This document shows, in pieces, positions 19,655 to 28,900 of a DNA stretch of 64,000 nt. This DNA is from Isochrysis galbana (lineage: Eukaryota; Haptophyta; Isochrysidales; Isochrysidaceae). A model generated the notes under the pieces. It worked only from the letters and a program-made list of their open reading frames with translations, had not been told where the DNA came from and searched no databases. Every line of letters starts with the position of its first letter. Positions within the stretch are counted from its first letter, which is position 1. Where the stretch lies: the NCBI GenBank assembly GCA_018136815.1, contig CM030932.1:5804407-5868406 (forward strand), read 5' to 3'. Made by a program: the position numbers and the translations under genes.

Positions 19655-20404
19655 ATGTGGGCATCCCTCACCGTCCTGCTCGCTCTCACCGCGGCCAAGA
19701 CGAAGAAGGGGCCCAAGGTGACGCATAAGGTTTACTTCGACATCGCGATCGGCGGCAAGGAGGCCGGACGGATCGTGATGGGCCTGTGAGCGCTGCCCCC
19801 GATCCGTTTGATTGCCTTGCAGCCATGCGTCAAAACCCTCCTCGAAACACCAGCTCGAGGGCTGTCCTCTTGCCACTTCTTCTGTAGTTATGGAAAGACT
19901 GTCCCCAAGACGGTGGAGAACTTTCGTGCCCTTGCGACCGGCGAGAAGGGCATGGGAAAGTCTGGCAAGCCGCTTGCCTTCAAAGGCTCCAAGTTCCACA
20001 GAGTGATCCCCAACTTCATGCTGCAGGGCGGAGACTTCACGCATGGCGATGGCACAGGCGGCGAGTCGATCTACGGAGATAAGTTTGAAGATGAGAATTT
20101 TAAGCTCAAGCACACAGGCCCTGGCGTGCTCAGCATGGCCAACGCCGGCCCCAATACGAATGGGTCCCAATTCTTCATATGCACTGTGAAAACCTCTTGG
20201 CTAGATGGGAAGCATGTCGTGTTTGGCCGTGTGCTCGAAGGTATGGATGTTGTCAAGGCCATCGAAAATGTCGGCTCGCAATCGGGAAAGACCTCCAAGG
20301 TCGTCGAAATCATTGCTTCTGGTGAGCTGGAGGTAGAGGTCAAGACGGCGACAGATGCCGAGTTTGCGGGGGATGGCGCGGAGCTTGCTGGGACATCCGT
20401 TTAG
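19655..20404 (+). CDS. Cyclophilin-type peptidyl-prolyl isomerase, secretory
   Basis: Catalyses cis-trans isomerisation of Xaa-Pro bonds. Exons 19655-19785 and 19888-20404 (GT-AG, codon split CT|T) give 215 residues. The N-terminus [18 protein letters not shown] is a short signal peptide, which suggests the ER as in cyclophilin B. The cyclophilin core is complete: [39 protein letters not shown] (catalytic Arg, Phe, Gln), [19 protein letters not shown] and [14 protein letters not shown] (Trp and His of the active site). The C-terminus ends GAELAGTSV with no KDEL-type signal. It is a typical length for the family. Confidence 0.95.
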
Positions 20405-20789
20405 CTCTTAGGTGGACGAATGGTTGGTACCACACCACAAACTATGCTATAGAAGTGCTGGACTGACCCTGCCCCTTACGTCGCACACCGATGACACACG
20501 CGCCGTGACTTCCATTCATGTATGTTACTTTCTTTGTGTGGTGAGGGTCAACGCCAACAATTTGCGCCCTGACAGTGTACTCAATATCAATATTGAATCA
20601 TAGCTCTCATGTTGTATGTTGGGGCGGGAAGACATCTATTCTTATTGCCACGCACCTGCGCAAAAAAAACGCGCTGCTTAATGCGCACTTACTACCTCCG
20701 TTCCAAAAATCTTTGAAAATTCTCACCTCACGCGCGCGCGGCTTTTGCTTTTGGACTCCCTTCGGTAGCCTTAGCCACGCCCCTACCTA

Positions 20790-20970
20790 CCCCTTCTTTC
20801 GCCCTCTCAACCCGCCTTGCGGCACCTCCCCTTGTGCTCTACTTAGGGGCTCAGGCTGTGGGAGTGACGGGGTCGAGCGGGGTGCACCTGCCCCCGGCGG
20901 TTCGGCTCTCGGCTTCCTCATGTGCCGTTAGGTGGCCTGTTTCTTTCGTAGTCGTAGTCGTAGCGGGACC
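20790..20970 (-). mobile_element. LINE 3'UTR fragment
   Basis: 'ccttgcggcacctccccttg', 'tgctctacttaggggc' and 'cgagcggggtgcacctg' match the 3'UTR of the LINE at 2560-2720. No coding sequence remains. Confidence 0.65.
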
Positions 20971-20982
20971 CGGGGCCCGGAG

Positions 20983-21440
20983 GTGTCGTTCCGTCAATTG
21001 TGGGGCATCAGTCGAATCGAGCGATCAAATGTCCATAGTTATGTATACAACAATATTTTAAAATTCAAGGAAAGGCTAGGGCGCCGTGCGTGGGCATAAC
21101 AACTTTTTTCTCTGCTTTTCCCCTAAGAGATATTTCTCACGGGGTACGTGTGACTTGCTTGCACCAGTGTGCACGCCGTGCATGGGCACCAGTTCCCCCG
21201 CGGAGACGCCGTGCGTGCGCATGCCAACTTTTTCCCTCTGTGTTTCCTCTAAGGCCGACAACTACGTAAACGTGCAATATAAGAGATATTTCTCACGGAG
21301 CACACGTGATGACTTGCAATCACATTGTGCACGCCGTGCATGGGCACGGCGCGATGTGCATCGGTCCCCCCGCGGGGGCGCCGTGCGTGCGCATAGCAAC
21401 TTCCATGAAGGTGCACGCCGTGCGTTCACTCTTTCCGCGG
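20983..21440. repeat. Repeat family with 'cacgccgtgc' hairpin units
   Basis: Second copy of the 17562 family. Several 'gcacgccgtgcatgggcacggcgcgatgtgcatcgg'-like units alternate with 'aagagatatttctcacgg' blocks. No gene. Confidence 0.6.
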
Positions 21441-21460
21441 GGGAACTCTGGGCGCGGCCT

Positions 21461-21555
21461 GGGCGCAAAAAATACAGATTAGGGTGCTAATTTGACCTAG
21501 TTATGACAAGGTGAAGTCGTTGTCTTTAAGACTACCGGTAGTCTTCGTTGCGCCC
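21461..21555 (+). mobile_element. 95-bp inverted-repeat element, copy 1
   Basis: The ends GGGCGCAA/TTGCGCCC are inverted repeats. It contains a perfect 18-nt palindrome (AAGACTACCGGTAGTCTT). A nearly identical copy in the opposite orientation is at 51538-51633. Flanking homology extends a few bases (gcct / cttcaaccg), so the true boundaries may be slightly wider. Confidence 0.7.
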
Positions 21556-21689
21556 CTTCAACCGCTGTCCGAGCAGGAGCTCGACGGCTCGTACATCGTC
21601 GCCCTCTCGTGCGCATGCGCGCACGAGTGGTGGTGTCATGCCTTTGACCTTCCTCTCTCGTCAGGGAGAACGAGGCGAAGGAGGGGGCT

Positions 21690-22000
21690 GGGGCGGATAG
21701 AGGGGCTGGGGCGCTGGGCGGATGGGGGACGGCTCGGCGGCTAAGGAGGGGGAGGGGGGAGGCGAGGGGTTGGGGGAGCTCGGCGGGGAGGGGGGGGGGG
21801 ACTCGGCGGCGGGGGGAAGGGGGGGGGGGACTCGGGGGGGGGGGGGGGGACTCAGCGGCGGGGGGAAGGGGGTCGAGAATAATCATACCGTCAGGGGGCC
21901 CAATCTTTTCACAAGCAGTGTGACCTTTTCACAGGAGGCGTCTGTGAAAAGCCCAGTGAAGTGTAGGGGGGGGGGGGGGGGGGCAGTCACAATGGGGACG
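21690..22000. repeat. Long G-rich tract
   Basis: Repeated 'ggggg' runs with 'actcggcggc' spacers, potentially G-quadruplex forming. Open frames here are Gly-rich artefacts. Confidence 0.6.
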
Positions 22001-22107
22001 GTCGAAGTCCCGCGCCTTTTGGCGCGGAGGAGGGGGGGGGTATTGGAAGTCACAAGTGTCAGAGCGGGGACGGTAGAAGTCCCGCACCTTCAGTTGGCAA
22101 ACTCTAT

Positions 22108-22470
22108 CTATATGGAGAACAAGAAGGCCGTCCTCGCACGCATCACGAACCTCGCCACCCAAGATCAGCCAAGCGACATCGTCGCCTGCCAGGACATCGA
22201 CAATAGGATCGAGGATGAGGGGTGTGAGAAAAAGACGAAGAAGATGAAAACTCAGCCTGCGTAGCTGGGGGTTACCGTGTGGGGGGGGGGGGAGGGGGGA
22301 GTTGCTATCCGCACGCGCCGCGTCCTTGTATGTCGTGATTAGCTGTGTACTCATATTCGTAATAATAATACTCACTGGAGGAATTGTTGAGACATTCCTA
22401 CCAAAAAAGAAAACTAGCATTCTGAGTGAAAAAAAATTATCACCTGGCCCTCTTTTGAAGGAACGCGACT
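22108..22470 (+). mobile_element. Repeated module D with membrane peptide, copy 1
   Basis: Encodes a short frame ending DIDNRIEDEGCEKKTKKMKT-QPA-stop (22192-22264). After a G-run comes a second frame with a hydrophobic segment CVLIFVIIILTGGIVETFLP (about 22340-22400). It ends at 'cacctggccctcttttgaag'. Copy 2 lies inverted at 34440-34845 with the same order. This looks like a captured coding module moved as a repeat. Function unknown. Confidence 0.5.
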
Positions 22471-22506
22471 TGGGGGCTTGGGGGGTGTGGTGGTGGTGGT
22501 GCTAGT

Positions 22507-22658
22507 TAGGGCTTGGCGGAAATGTCAAGACAATTCTTTAGACATTTGGGCGGATTTTGGCCGAAAAATATCACGTGGCATGTTCGGACATTTGGACTGG
22601 CAAGGCTGGGCTCTAAAGACATTGAAGGACATTGTCGTGACATTTGGCATTTGGGCTA
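22507..22658. mobile_element. Short hAT-like inverted-repeat element
   Basis: The ends TAGGGCTTGGC..AAATGTCA and its inverse (TGACATTTGGC..GGGCTA) are imperfect inverted repeats. The interior repeats the word GACATTT five or more times. No target duplication is recognised. Confidence 0.5.
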
Positions 22659-22757
22659 GCAAGAGTGAGCGCAGGGGGGAAAAAGCACTAATAAAAGTAA
22701 AACGTGGGGGCTCTGGACGTACTCCTACCACTTAAATCCCATGGAACGTCGGCGTTG

Positions 22758-23925
22758 ATGCGCTCGTCGGCGCTGTTCTCGTCCTGGGCGTCGCTCCCCA
22801 CGCAGCTGACGGTGACCTCGATCCGGCTGTGCGCGACCGGCTCGTCGGCGGGTAGCTGGGAGGACTACCACGTCCCCGTGCTGCGCGACGAGACCGTGAA
22901 ATGGCTGGTCGGGGACGTCTCGGGTGTGTATGCCGACTGCACACTTGGTGGGGGAGGGCACTCTGAGGCGATTCTAAAGGTGATCAGCCCTGCTGGAGGG
23001 CAGCTGGTCTGCGCCGACCGCGACATTGACGCAATACGCCAAGCGGGCAAGCGGCTAAAGCCGTTCCTCGATTCTGGGGCGGCCACACTCGTCCAGACCA
23101 ACTTTGGACAGTTCCCAAGTGCATTGGAACGCATTGCCTCCTCCGTGCGCAATGACGGCGGCTCGGGCGCAGACGGGATGCTCTCAGGCTTGCTCCTCGA
23201 CCTTGGCGTAAGCTCTCATCAGATCGATGATGCCGAGCGCGGCTTTTCGTTCCGCTTCGAAGGCCCCCTCGACATGCGCATGGACAGGAGCAGTGGCGAA
23301 GGAGCCTTGACAGCAGCAACCATACTCAATGAGTGGGAGGCCTCGGAGATTGCGGATGTGCTCTGGAAGCACGGCGAAGAGCGCTCCTCGCGCATGCTGG
23401 CGCGTGCGATAGTGGCTGCCCGACCACTCACAACCACGGTACAGCTCTCGCACGTCGTGCGATCTGCATCGGCAGCGCCCCCAAAGGAGCTGACAAAGAG
23501 GACAGCACGCGTCTTCCAAGCTCTAAGGATTGAAGTGAACCGTGAGATGAATGAGCTCGACAACATCTTGACGAGTGCTGCCCGGCTCATCAGACCCGGG
23601 GGGCGACTTGCCGTCATGTCTTACCACTCTCTCGAGGACCGAAAGGTGAGACTGAGTGCGAGTAGGGTGGAATGGATGAGGGAGAGAATGGATGAGTAGA
23701 TTTGCCCTCATTCCAACTCCATTGTCTCAGGTGAAGCGTTTGATGCGTTCCGGAGATGTTTACGGCGATGCTCCGCCAAGGGACAATTATGGCAACCCAC
23801 TCTCTCCTTGGAGGCCCCTCACTCGCCAGCCAATCTGCGCAAGCTCTGGCGAAATGGAAGCTAACCCACGCGCTAGATCCGTGAGATTGAGAGTTGGTGA
23901 GAGGACAGACCTTCCTATTGCATAG
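22758..23925 (+). CDS. rRNA (cytosine-N4)-methyltransferase RsmH/MraW, organelle-targeted
   Basis: Methylates N4 of the small-subunit rRNA cytosine equivalent to E. coli C1402; eukaryotic relatives act in mitochondria or plastids. Exons 22758-23645 and 23731-23925 (GT-AG, phase 0) give 360 residues. The N-terminus MRSSALFSSWASLPTQLTV is transit-peptide-like. Then YHVPVLRDETVKWL, the SAM motif CTLGGGGHSEAILK, DRDIDAIRQAGKRL, LLLDLGVSSHQIDDAERGFS, PLDMRMD, and late motifs RVFQALRIEVNREMNELD and GGRLAVMSYHSLEDR. Exon 2 gives VKRLMRSG and PLTRQPICAS...NPRARSVRLRVGE, the family's usual end. An upstream GTG frame is ignored because the first in-frame ATG begins the targeting peptide. Confidence 0.94.
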
Positions 23926-24230
23926 ACAATATCGAGGATTTTTCCTGAACCTGAGAGTTGTGTGCTCCTGTTGCTCTCCTCGCTCTCTGCTGTGCGTAAG
24001 ATCTGCACATGGGCAGGTAAGCAATCGGTGTCTCGGCTGTCTCAGGCAACCTCTTTGTCTTCTTTGGATGGCTCGTTGCAAAAATCTGCCACCTTGACGT
24101 CACAAACTACGCTCGACGAGTTAATGCCCGTCTCTCCTTATTCTGTCTCAAGCGACTTCCACTCAGTCACCACCAGCTGCTGAATGTACGTCTTACGACG
24201 ACAGAAGTTGTGATGGTGCACGCTCGTGCA
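23926..24230. other. 3' flank of RsmH
   Basis: No second gene is recognised. Short ORFs lack family similarity that I can see. Probably UTR. Confidence 0.35.
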
Positions 24231-24239
24231 TGTGCATGT

Positions 24240-24385
24240 GTGGCTGTGGGTGTGAAGGTGAAGGTGAAGGTGAAGAGATCATAGGCGCCACCAGCCTCTC
24301 CCCCAACCACATTTGTGGAGGGGGGCATTAGTTCATAGGCGCCGCCGGCCTCTCCCCCGACCACATTTGGGGGGGGGGGGGGGGA
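24240..24385. repeat. Short tandem repeats
   Basis: 'gaaggt' minisatellite (24255-24275), then two tandem ~55-bp copies of 'cataggcgcc(a/g)cc(a/g)gcctctcccc' ending in a G run. Confidence 0.7.
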
Positions 24386-24424
24386 TTAGTTTACTGTGCT
24401 TCGGATCTAAAAAAATTGAAGATC

Positions 24425-24645
24425 CAGGCTACTACCGCTAGACGCAGGATTCGAAGAAACCTATTACTAGTACTACGTATATAACGACGAGAGAAGTGCG
24501 ACGTGCCTAAGGAGAGATACGAAGAGGTCGCCAATTACCAATTAAACTTGATTGCCCCCATAAGCAGGTAGAGGGACGTGGGGGAGATGGCAAATTCAAC
24601 CTATTTGCGAGGCGCCCGGGAGGAAGAATGGTGGGGAAACTTCCC
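24425..24645 (+). repeat. Dispersed repeat C, copy 2
   Basis: Same ordered blocks as 19330-19560, including 'gagagaagtgcgacgtgcc' and 'cctatttgcgaggcgcc'. It ends immediately before the target duplication of the next retroposon. Confidence 0.7.
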
Positions 24646-24663
24646 TTCTCTTTGAGAGAAAGA

Positions 24664-25423
24664 AAAAAAAACCTTTTAATATTCTTACCGCACTCGCGGC
24701 GAATGGAACCACTACCCACTACAAGTAGCACGTAGCATACTCTCTACACCCCCATTCCCCCGGCCCTTCTCCCCCCGCCATCAGGCGGCTCCCCCCGTAC
24801 ACTACTAGGGGGATTGGGGTGGAGGGCTTAGATATGGTCCGGTGGCCCGCGCCCCCCCCCCGGTGATCTTTCCCCCCCTTCCTCCTGTGTCTCCGAGTGG
24901 GCGGCCAACTCTGTCTCGTCTTATCCTGTAAACAGGCGCGAGACTTACCGATTTTCCGGTGGGCGGAGCTCTCGCTCGCGCCCACCCCCTTCTCCGCGCT
25001 CTCTCTCCCCTCTCCTGCGGCACGCGCGATGGCGCGCCTGCGGCAGGCCTCCAGCTGCCCTCTGGCGGCCCCTGGAGGCTCCTGGAGGCCAGCTCAGGGG
25101 GCAGAGGAGGCTGGGGCTGGGCCCTGGCCTCCCCTGCCTCTCCCTCGCTGGCGCTCCCGAGCCTCTGGGGCCCCCACGCTGCACCTGTCTGCCTGTCGAC
25201 CAGGGGGGGAGGGGGGTTGGAGCGATGGGCTGGCCACGAGGGGCCAGGACGAGCGAATGGGGCGTGCCTGTCAGTGGGAGAGTGGGTCAGCAGGGCAGTG
25301 GCCTCCTGGCAAGCCATCAGGCATGCCAGGAGGATGGGTGGTTCCTCCCCCACGGCAGGGGAGGAGTGGAGAGAGGGGGGGGGCTCGTGCCCCCCCATGG
25401 GCGAACCAAGTATAAACTTAGTA
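24664..25423 (-). mobile_element. Retroposon copy 2 (760 bp) with 15-bp target-site duplication
   Basis: Perfect duplication 'tctttgagagaaaga' at 24649-24663 and 25424-25438. On the minus strand it starts 'tactaagtttatacttggt' and ends in 'aatattaaaaggttttttt'. It is collinear with copy 1 (11030-11787) over its whole length. The second hairpin (about 24918-24955) keeps pairing with a changed base pair (GTCTCG/CGAGAC against GTCCCG/CGGGAC). Confidence 0.88.
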
Positions 25424-25439
25424 TCTTTGAGAGAAAGAG

Positions 25440-25955
25440 AGAGGACGCTCGCCACAACCCAACATCCAAGGGATCCAAGCGAAGCTTTTGGTCCACTGGG
25501 ACAGCTCCATCTCGACCTCCTTGTTCTCCATGCTCATGGTTCTTGCCGCGCGCCAGGGGGGCGCGGAGGGGGAATGGGACGGAGGGCCTCGGGGGGGGGG
25601 GGGGGGGGGGGGCTTCCGGGGGAAAATACCGATTGGCAAGCTTTCTCTCATCGCAGCGCTTATCCCTCTTACACAGGCATTATCCCTTGGGCACTTGAGC
25701 AGGAAAATGACGGATCCGAAGCGCCAAAATTGGCGCTTCAAGCCGGCGCAGTAAAGAGTTAGTGGTAGTTGCAGAGATTTATAACGATAAATGCCGAACG
25801 ATGAAAGAGAATTTTAACGAGTGTCGGTTCGCGAATGCGACACCGGTCGGGTAATTTGCGAAGCATTGGTTAGTATGAGGGCCTAGAACTAAGATGTGTT
25901 GGAATGTTGGTGAGGGCACAAGGGAATATTTTACCTGAGTGAGCTAGAGTGGGCA
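25440..25955. other. Intergenic region 3' of the armadillo gene
   Basis: Contains a G20 tract (25588-25612) and a 22-nt perfect inverted repeat at 25718-25739 (GAAGCGCCAA, AA, TTGGCGCTTC). No gene recognised. Confidence 0.45.
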
Positions 25956-28900
25956 TTAGTTGATGAGAAACTTGGAGCCGTTCGCTCGCTCAATGCGCTT
26001 CACTAGCGCCGGATCGGACTTAGCAAGAGCTTGCAGAGCATCCTTACCCCTCAAGAAAGCTTCGTCTTGTGCACAGCATCCGCGAAGAGCCCCAACCAGA
26101 GCTTCCGTCCCATCCTTGTCTTTCACAAAAGCCATCTTGCCATCCGCACTTCTCAGGATAATGTCACCTAGACAACCGCACCCATTGGAAGGGATTGTGC
26201 GGTGGTTGTCATACCTTTTCAAGACGGCAGATAGCATGGCCACCGCATTCGAGGTCACCATGATCGAGATGCACGCGTCACTTCCTAATGCGATCAATCG
26301 CAAGGCCCTCATAGCGGATGCTTGGACATCTTCACTCCTAATATGGGATCGCATTGCAAAAAGCAATGTCTTGATTGCTCCACAGCATGCGAGGGTCTCC
26401 CTAAACTCTGGCCGATCAGCGCACACTGCAATTGCAGTGCAGCCAGCGAACTGGGCCGACTCCAAGGCACGGTGGAGCTTCATGCGCGCGAGAAGAAGTT
26501 GCAGAGCGTTCACAGATGTCTTACTGCAACAACCGTCCACTGAGTCGGATACACTAATTGGCGAAAATGTATAGGTCTCCCAAATGAGAAGAGTAGACAA
26601 AAAACAGATCGTCGTAGTAGGGAGTGCTGCAACAGACGTGTCTGAATCTCCTCTCCGATCGGCCTCGACGGCTCGCTTCGAATCTGTCGCATCGCTCTCC
26701 TTGTTTGGGTGAGCGTCATTGGAAGTTGAGACGTCACACCAGCTTGCGCACCATCGGACAAGTGCAGGTATTTCGACATGAAGACCCTTGAGAGCGGGCC
26801 CTTCGAAAGTGGCTGCTGATGGCTTGTGATGATCGTCTCCTTCGCTCACGTTGGGCAAGCCCGAAACACACAGCAGTCCTCGAATCAAGTGCATCACATC
26901 AATCAACATATGGTGCGTAGCATCTTTAGGCCACGAGACGACGCTAAGCCCGACGGCAAGCCGCAACACCCCGGCGTCGAGAAGCCTTTGTGCGCCATCA
27001 GGGGTGCTGCTCAGGGCTCGAAGAGCACTTAGGCAAGGACTCAGGGCCGCGAGCTCGTTGGGTTCTTGAGCGCCTATGACTTTGAGGAGCACAGGGAGGG
27101 CTGCCTCTAAGAGACCAACACGCTTGTTTTCCGCAACGGCGAGCCATCCTTCTCCTTCGTCCACTCCCAGTTTTCCACCTCTTTGCCTTAAAACACGGTC
27201 CTCAACATGTTGGTGCACAGCGTCCCGCAGAATCCGGCAGCCATGCAAAAAGATCGAGGGCGCAATGGGGACATGAGCGCCACTCTCATGATTCGCCAGT
27301 AGTGGCCAGATACAAGAGAGAACATCGGTGCGCAGCACAATAGGACGCATCCGTTGGTTTGCGGTGAGCTCGGACAACATGGACATCACTGCCTCGAGAC
27401 ATGAAGCGCTCGGAGAGTGCTGTTTGAGGACGTCAAGAAGCACAGGAATGACGTGCAAATCGACAACTAAAGCCGGAGTCAATGAGCCCAGAACGAATCC
27501 CTTGCATAGGGCATTGACGCCGTCTTGAACGAGGCGCCGATGAGTACCATGGTTGCGGATGAGGCTAACGACGTCGGCGAATGGCAAGCAATTGAGATCT
27601 GCCCCAAGAGGAACCTCCAGTGCGACATCCGCAGCTCGACGCAAGGAGGGAGACTCAGCGTCATCAAGATCTTGAAGGATTCTCGACCAACCAGATTGAT
27701 CGAGAGAGAGCCAGCTAAGAGCCGCTTTCGCATGAAAAGCTGCCGTCGCCGGCCCCACGTCATTCGAGACCGTGGCAGCTGGGAATGTCGAGGTGCACGA
27801 CATGGCTATCACATGAAGGAGCATAGGTCCGGCAACATCCACGTGGATAAACGTTTTACCTTCGCATGCATTGGAGCCAAGAAGTGCGGCCTGAGTTGCA
27901 CAGAGGTGGTGTAGTGCTCGGCATACTGCTAGGAGGACTTTGGCGCCGTCAGATCCTATTTCAGTTTCGTCTGATGAGGTCGATATCTCTTTCAATACTG
28001 AGAGGAGGGTGGTCACACCACCGGCCAGGTGAACGAGTGCGAGGGTGCTGGGTTCGGAAAGCACAAGTTGCGAAATAACATCAATGGCCATGCTCAACAC
28101 CGCTGATACTTGCGAGTGCCGCTCGATGACCTGCAACGCGATAGGAACGACTCCATTCTCAAGAAACTCTTTTGCTGTCGGCCGGGGAACTGGCACTTCT
28201 GCCAATTCCATGCCTTCCCGACGAGCGCGTTCAGCTCGGGCGGCAGACGTCACGAGCATACTTTCTTCGTTCTTTTTTGGCGAACTGGAGAGCAACTCAC
28301 ACAGGCGACGGCAGCCAAGTAATTGGCATGCTGCCGAGTGTGGTGCCTTGCGCATCCGCTCAACCAAGGCTACGAGATCCATATTGCTCAACGGCGCCGT
28401 ATCTTCTCTTGCGGAATCGAGGGCTTCTTCGGCACCAACGAGCAGCAACGATTCTCGAGAGCCGTTGAGAGCCATGTTTGAAAGAGTGGTGGAAATATCG
28501 GCCATGGTCTGTGCAGAACTCGAATCAACACCCATGACGGCCTCATCATAAATCTCTACGAGGAGTGCCGGGGCTTCCGCTCTCGCTAGGGCGGCTTGTT
28601 CTTGCCGGCTGCAACTCAGTTGCGCAATCACGCCGCATGCGAGTGCGCAGCGACGCCCATGATTGTGGTGGCGCCGGAGGAAGCTCACCACCTTAGCATG
28701 CGCCCCGTGTCGACACAACGCGTGGCGCCATGGACCATGCGAGCTCGACATCGTAACGAGGAGATCGAGGGCTTCGGAGATTTCTTGCTCGAAGAGCGAT
28801 GAGGTGCTTCCGGGTTTCGACACAACTTTGCTGGCCTCACTCACCATTAGCTCCACACTCTCACGCACCGCCTTGAATGCCGCCACGCTTTCAGTTGCTG

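Noticed and set aside
19568-20170. Minus-strand 200-codon ORF opposite cyclophilin
   Set aside because: Shadow of the real cyclophilin coding strand, which has all family motifs and a correct splice.
21722-22100. Gly-rich ORF across the G-run tract
   Set aside because: Homopolymer-driven frame with no conserved residues.
22507-22658. Calling the 152-bp element a confirmed hAT insertion
   Set aside because: The 8-bp flanks (gtgctagt / gcaagagt) do not match, so only inverted-repeat similarity is claimed.
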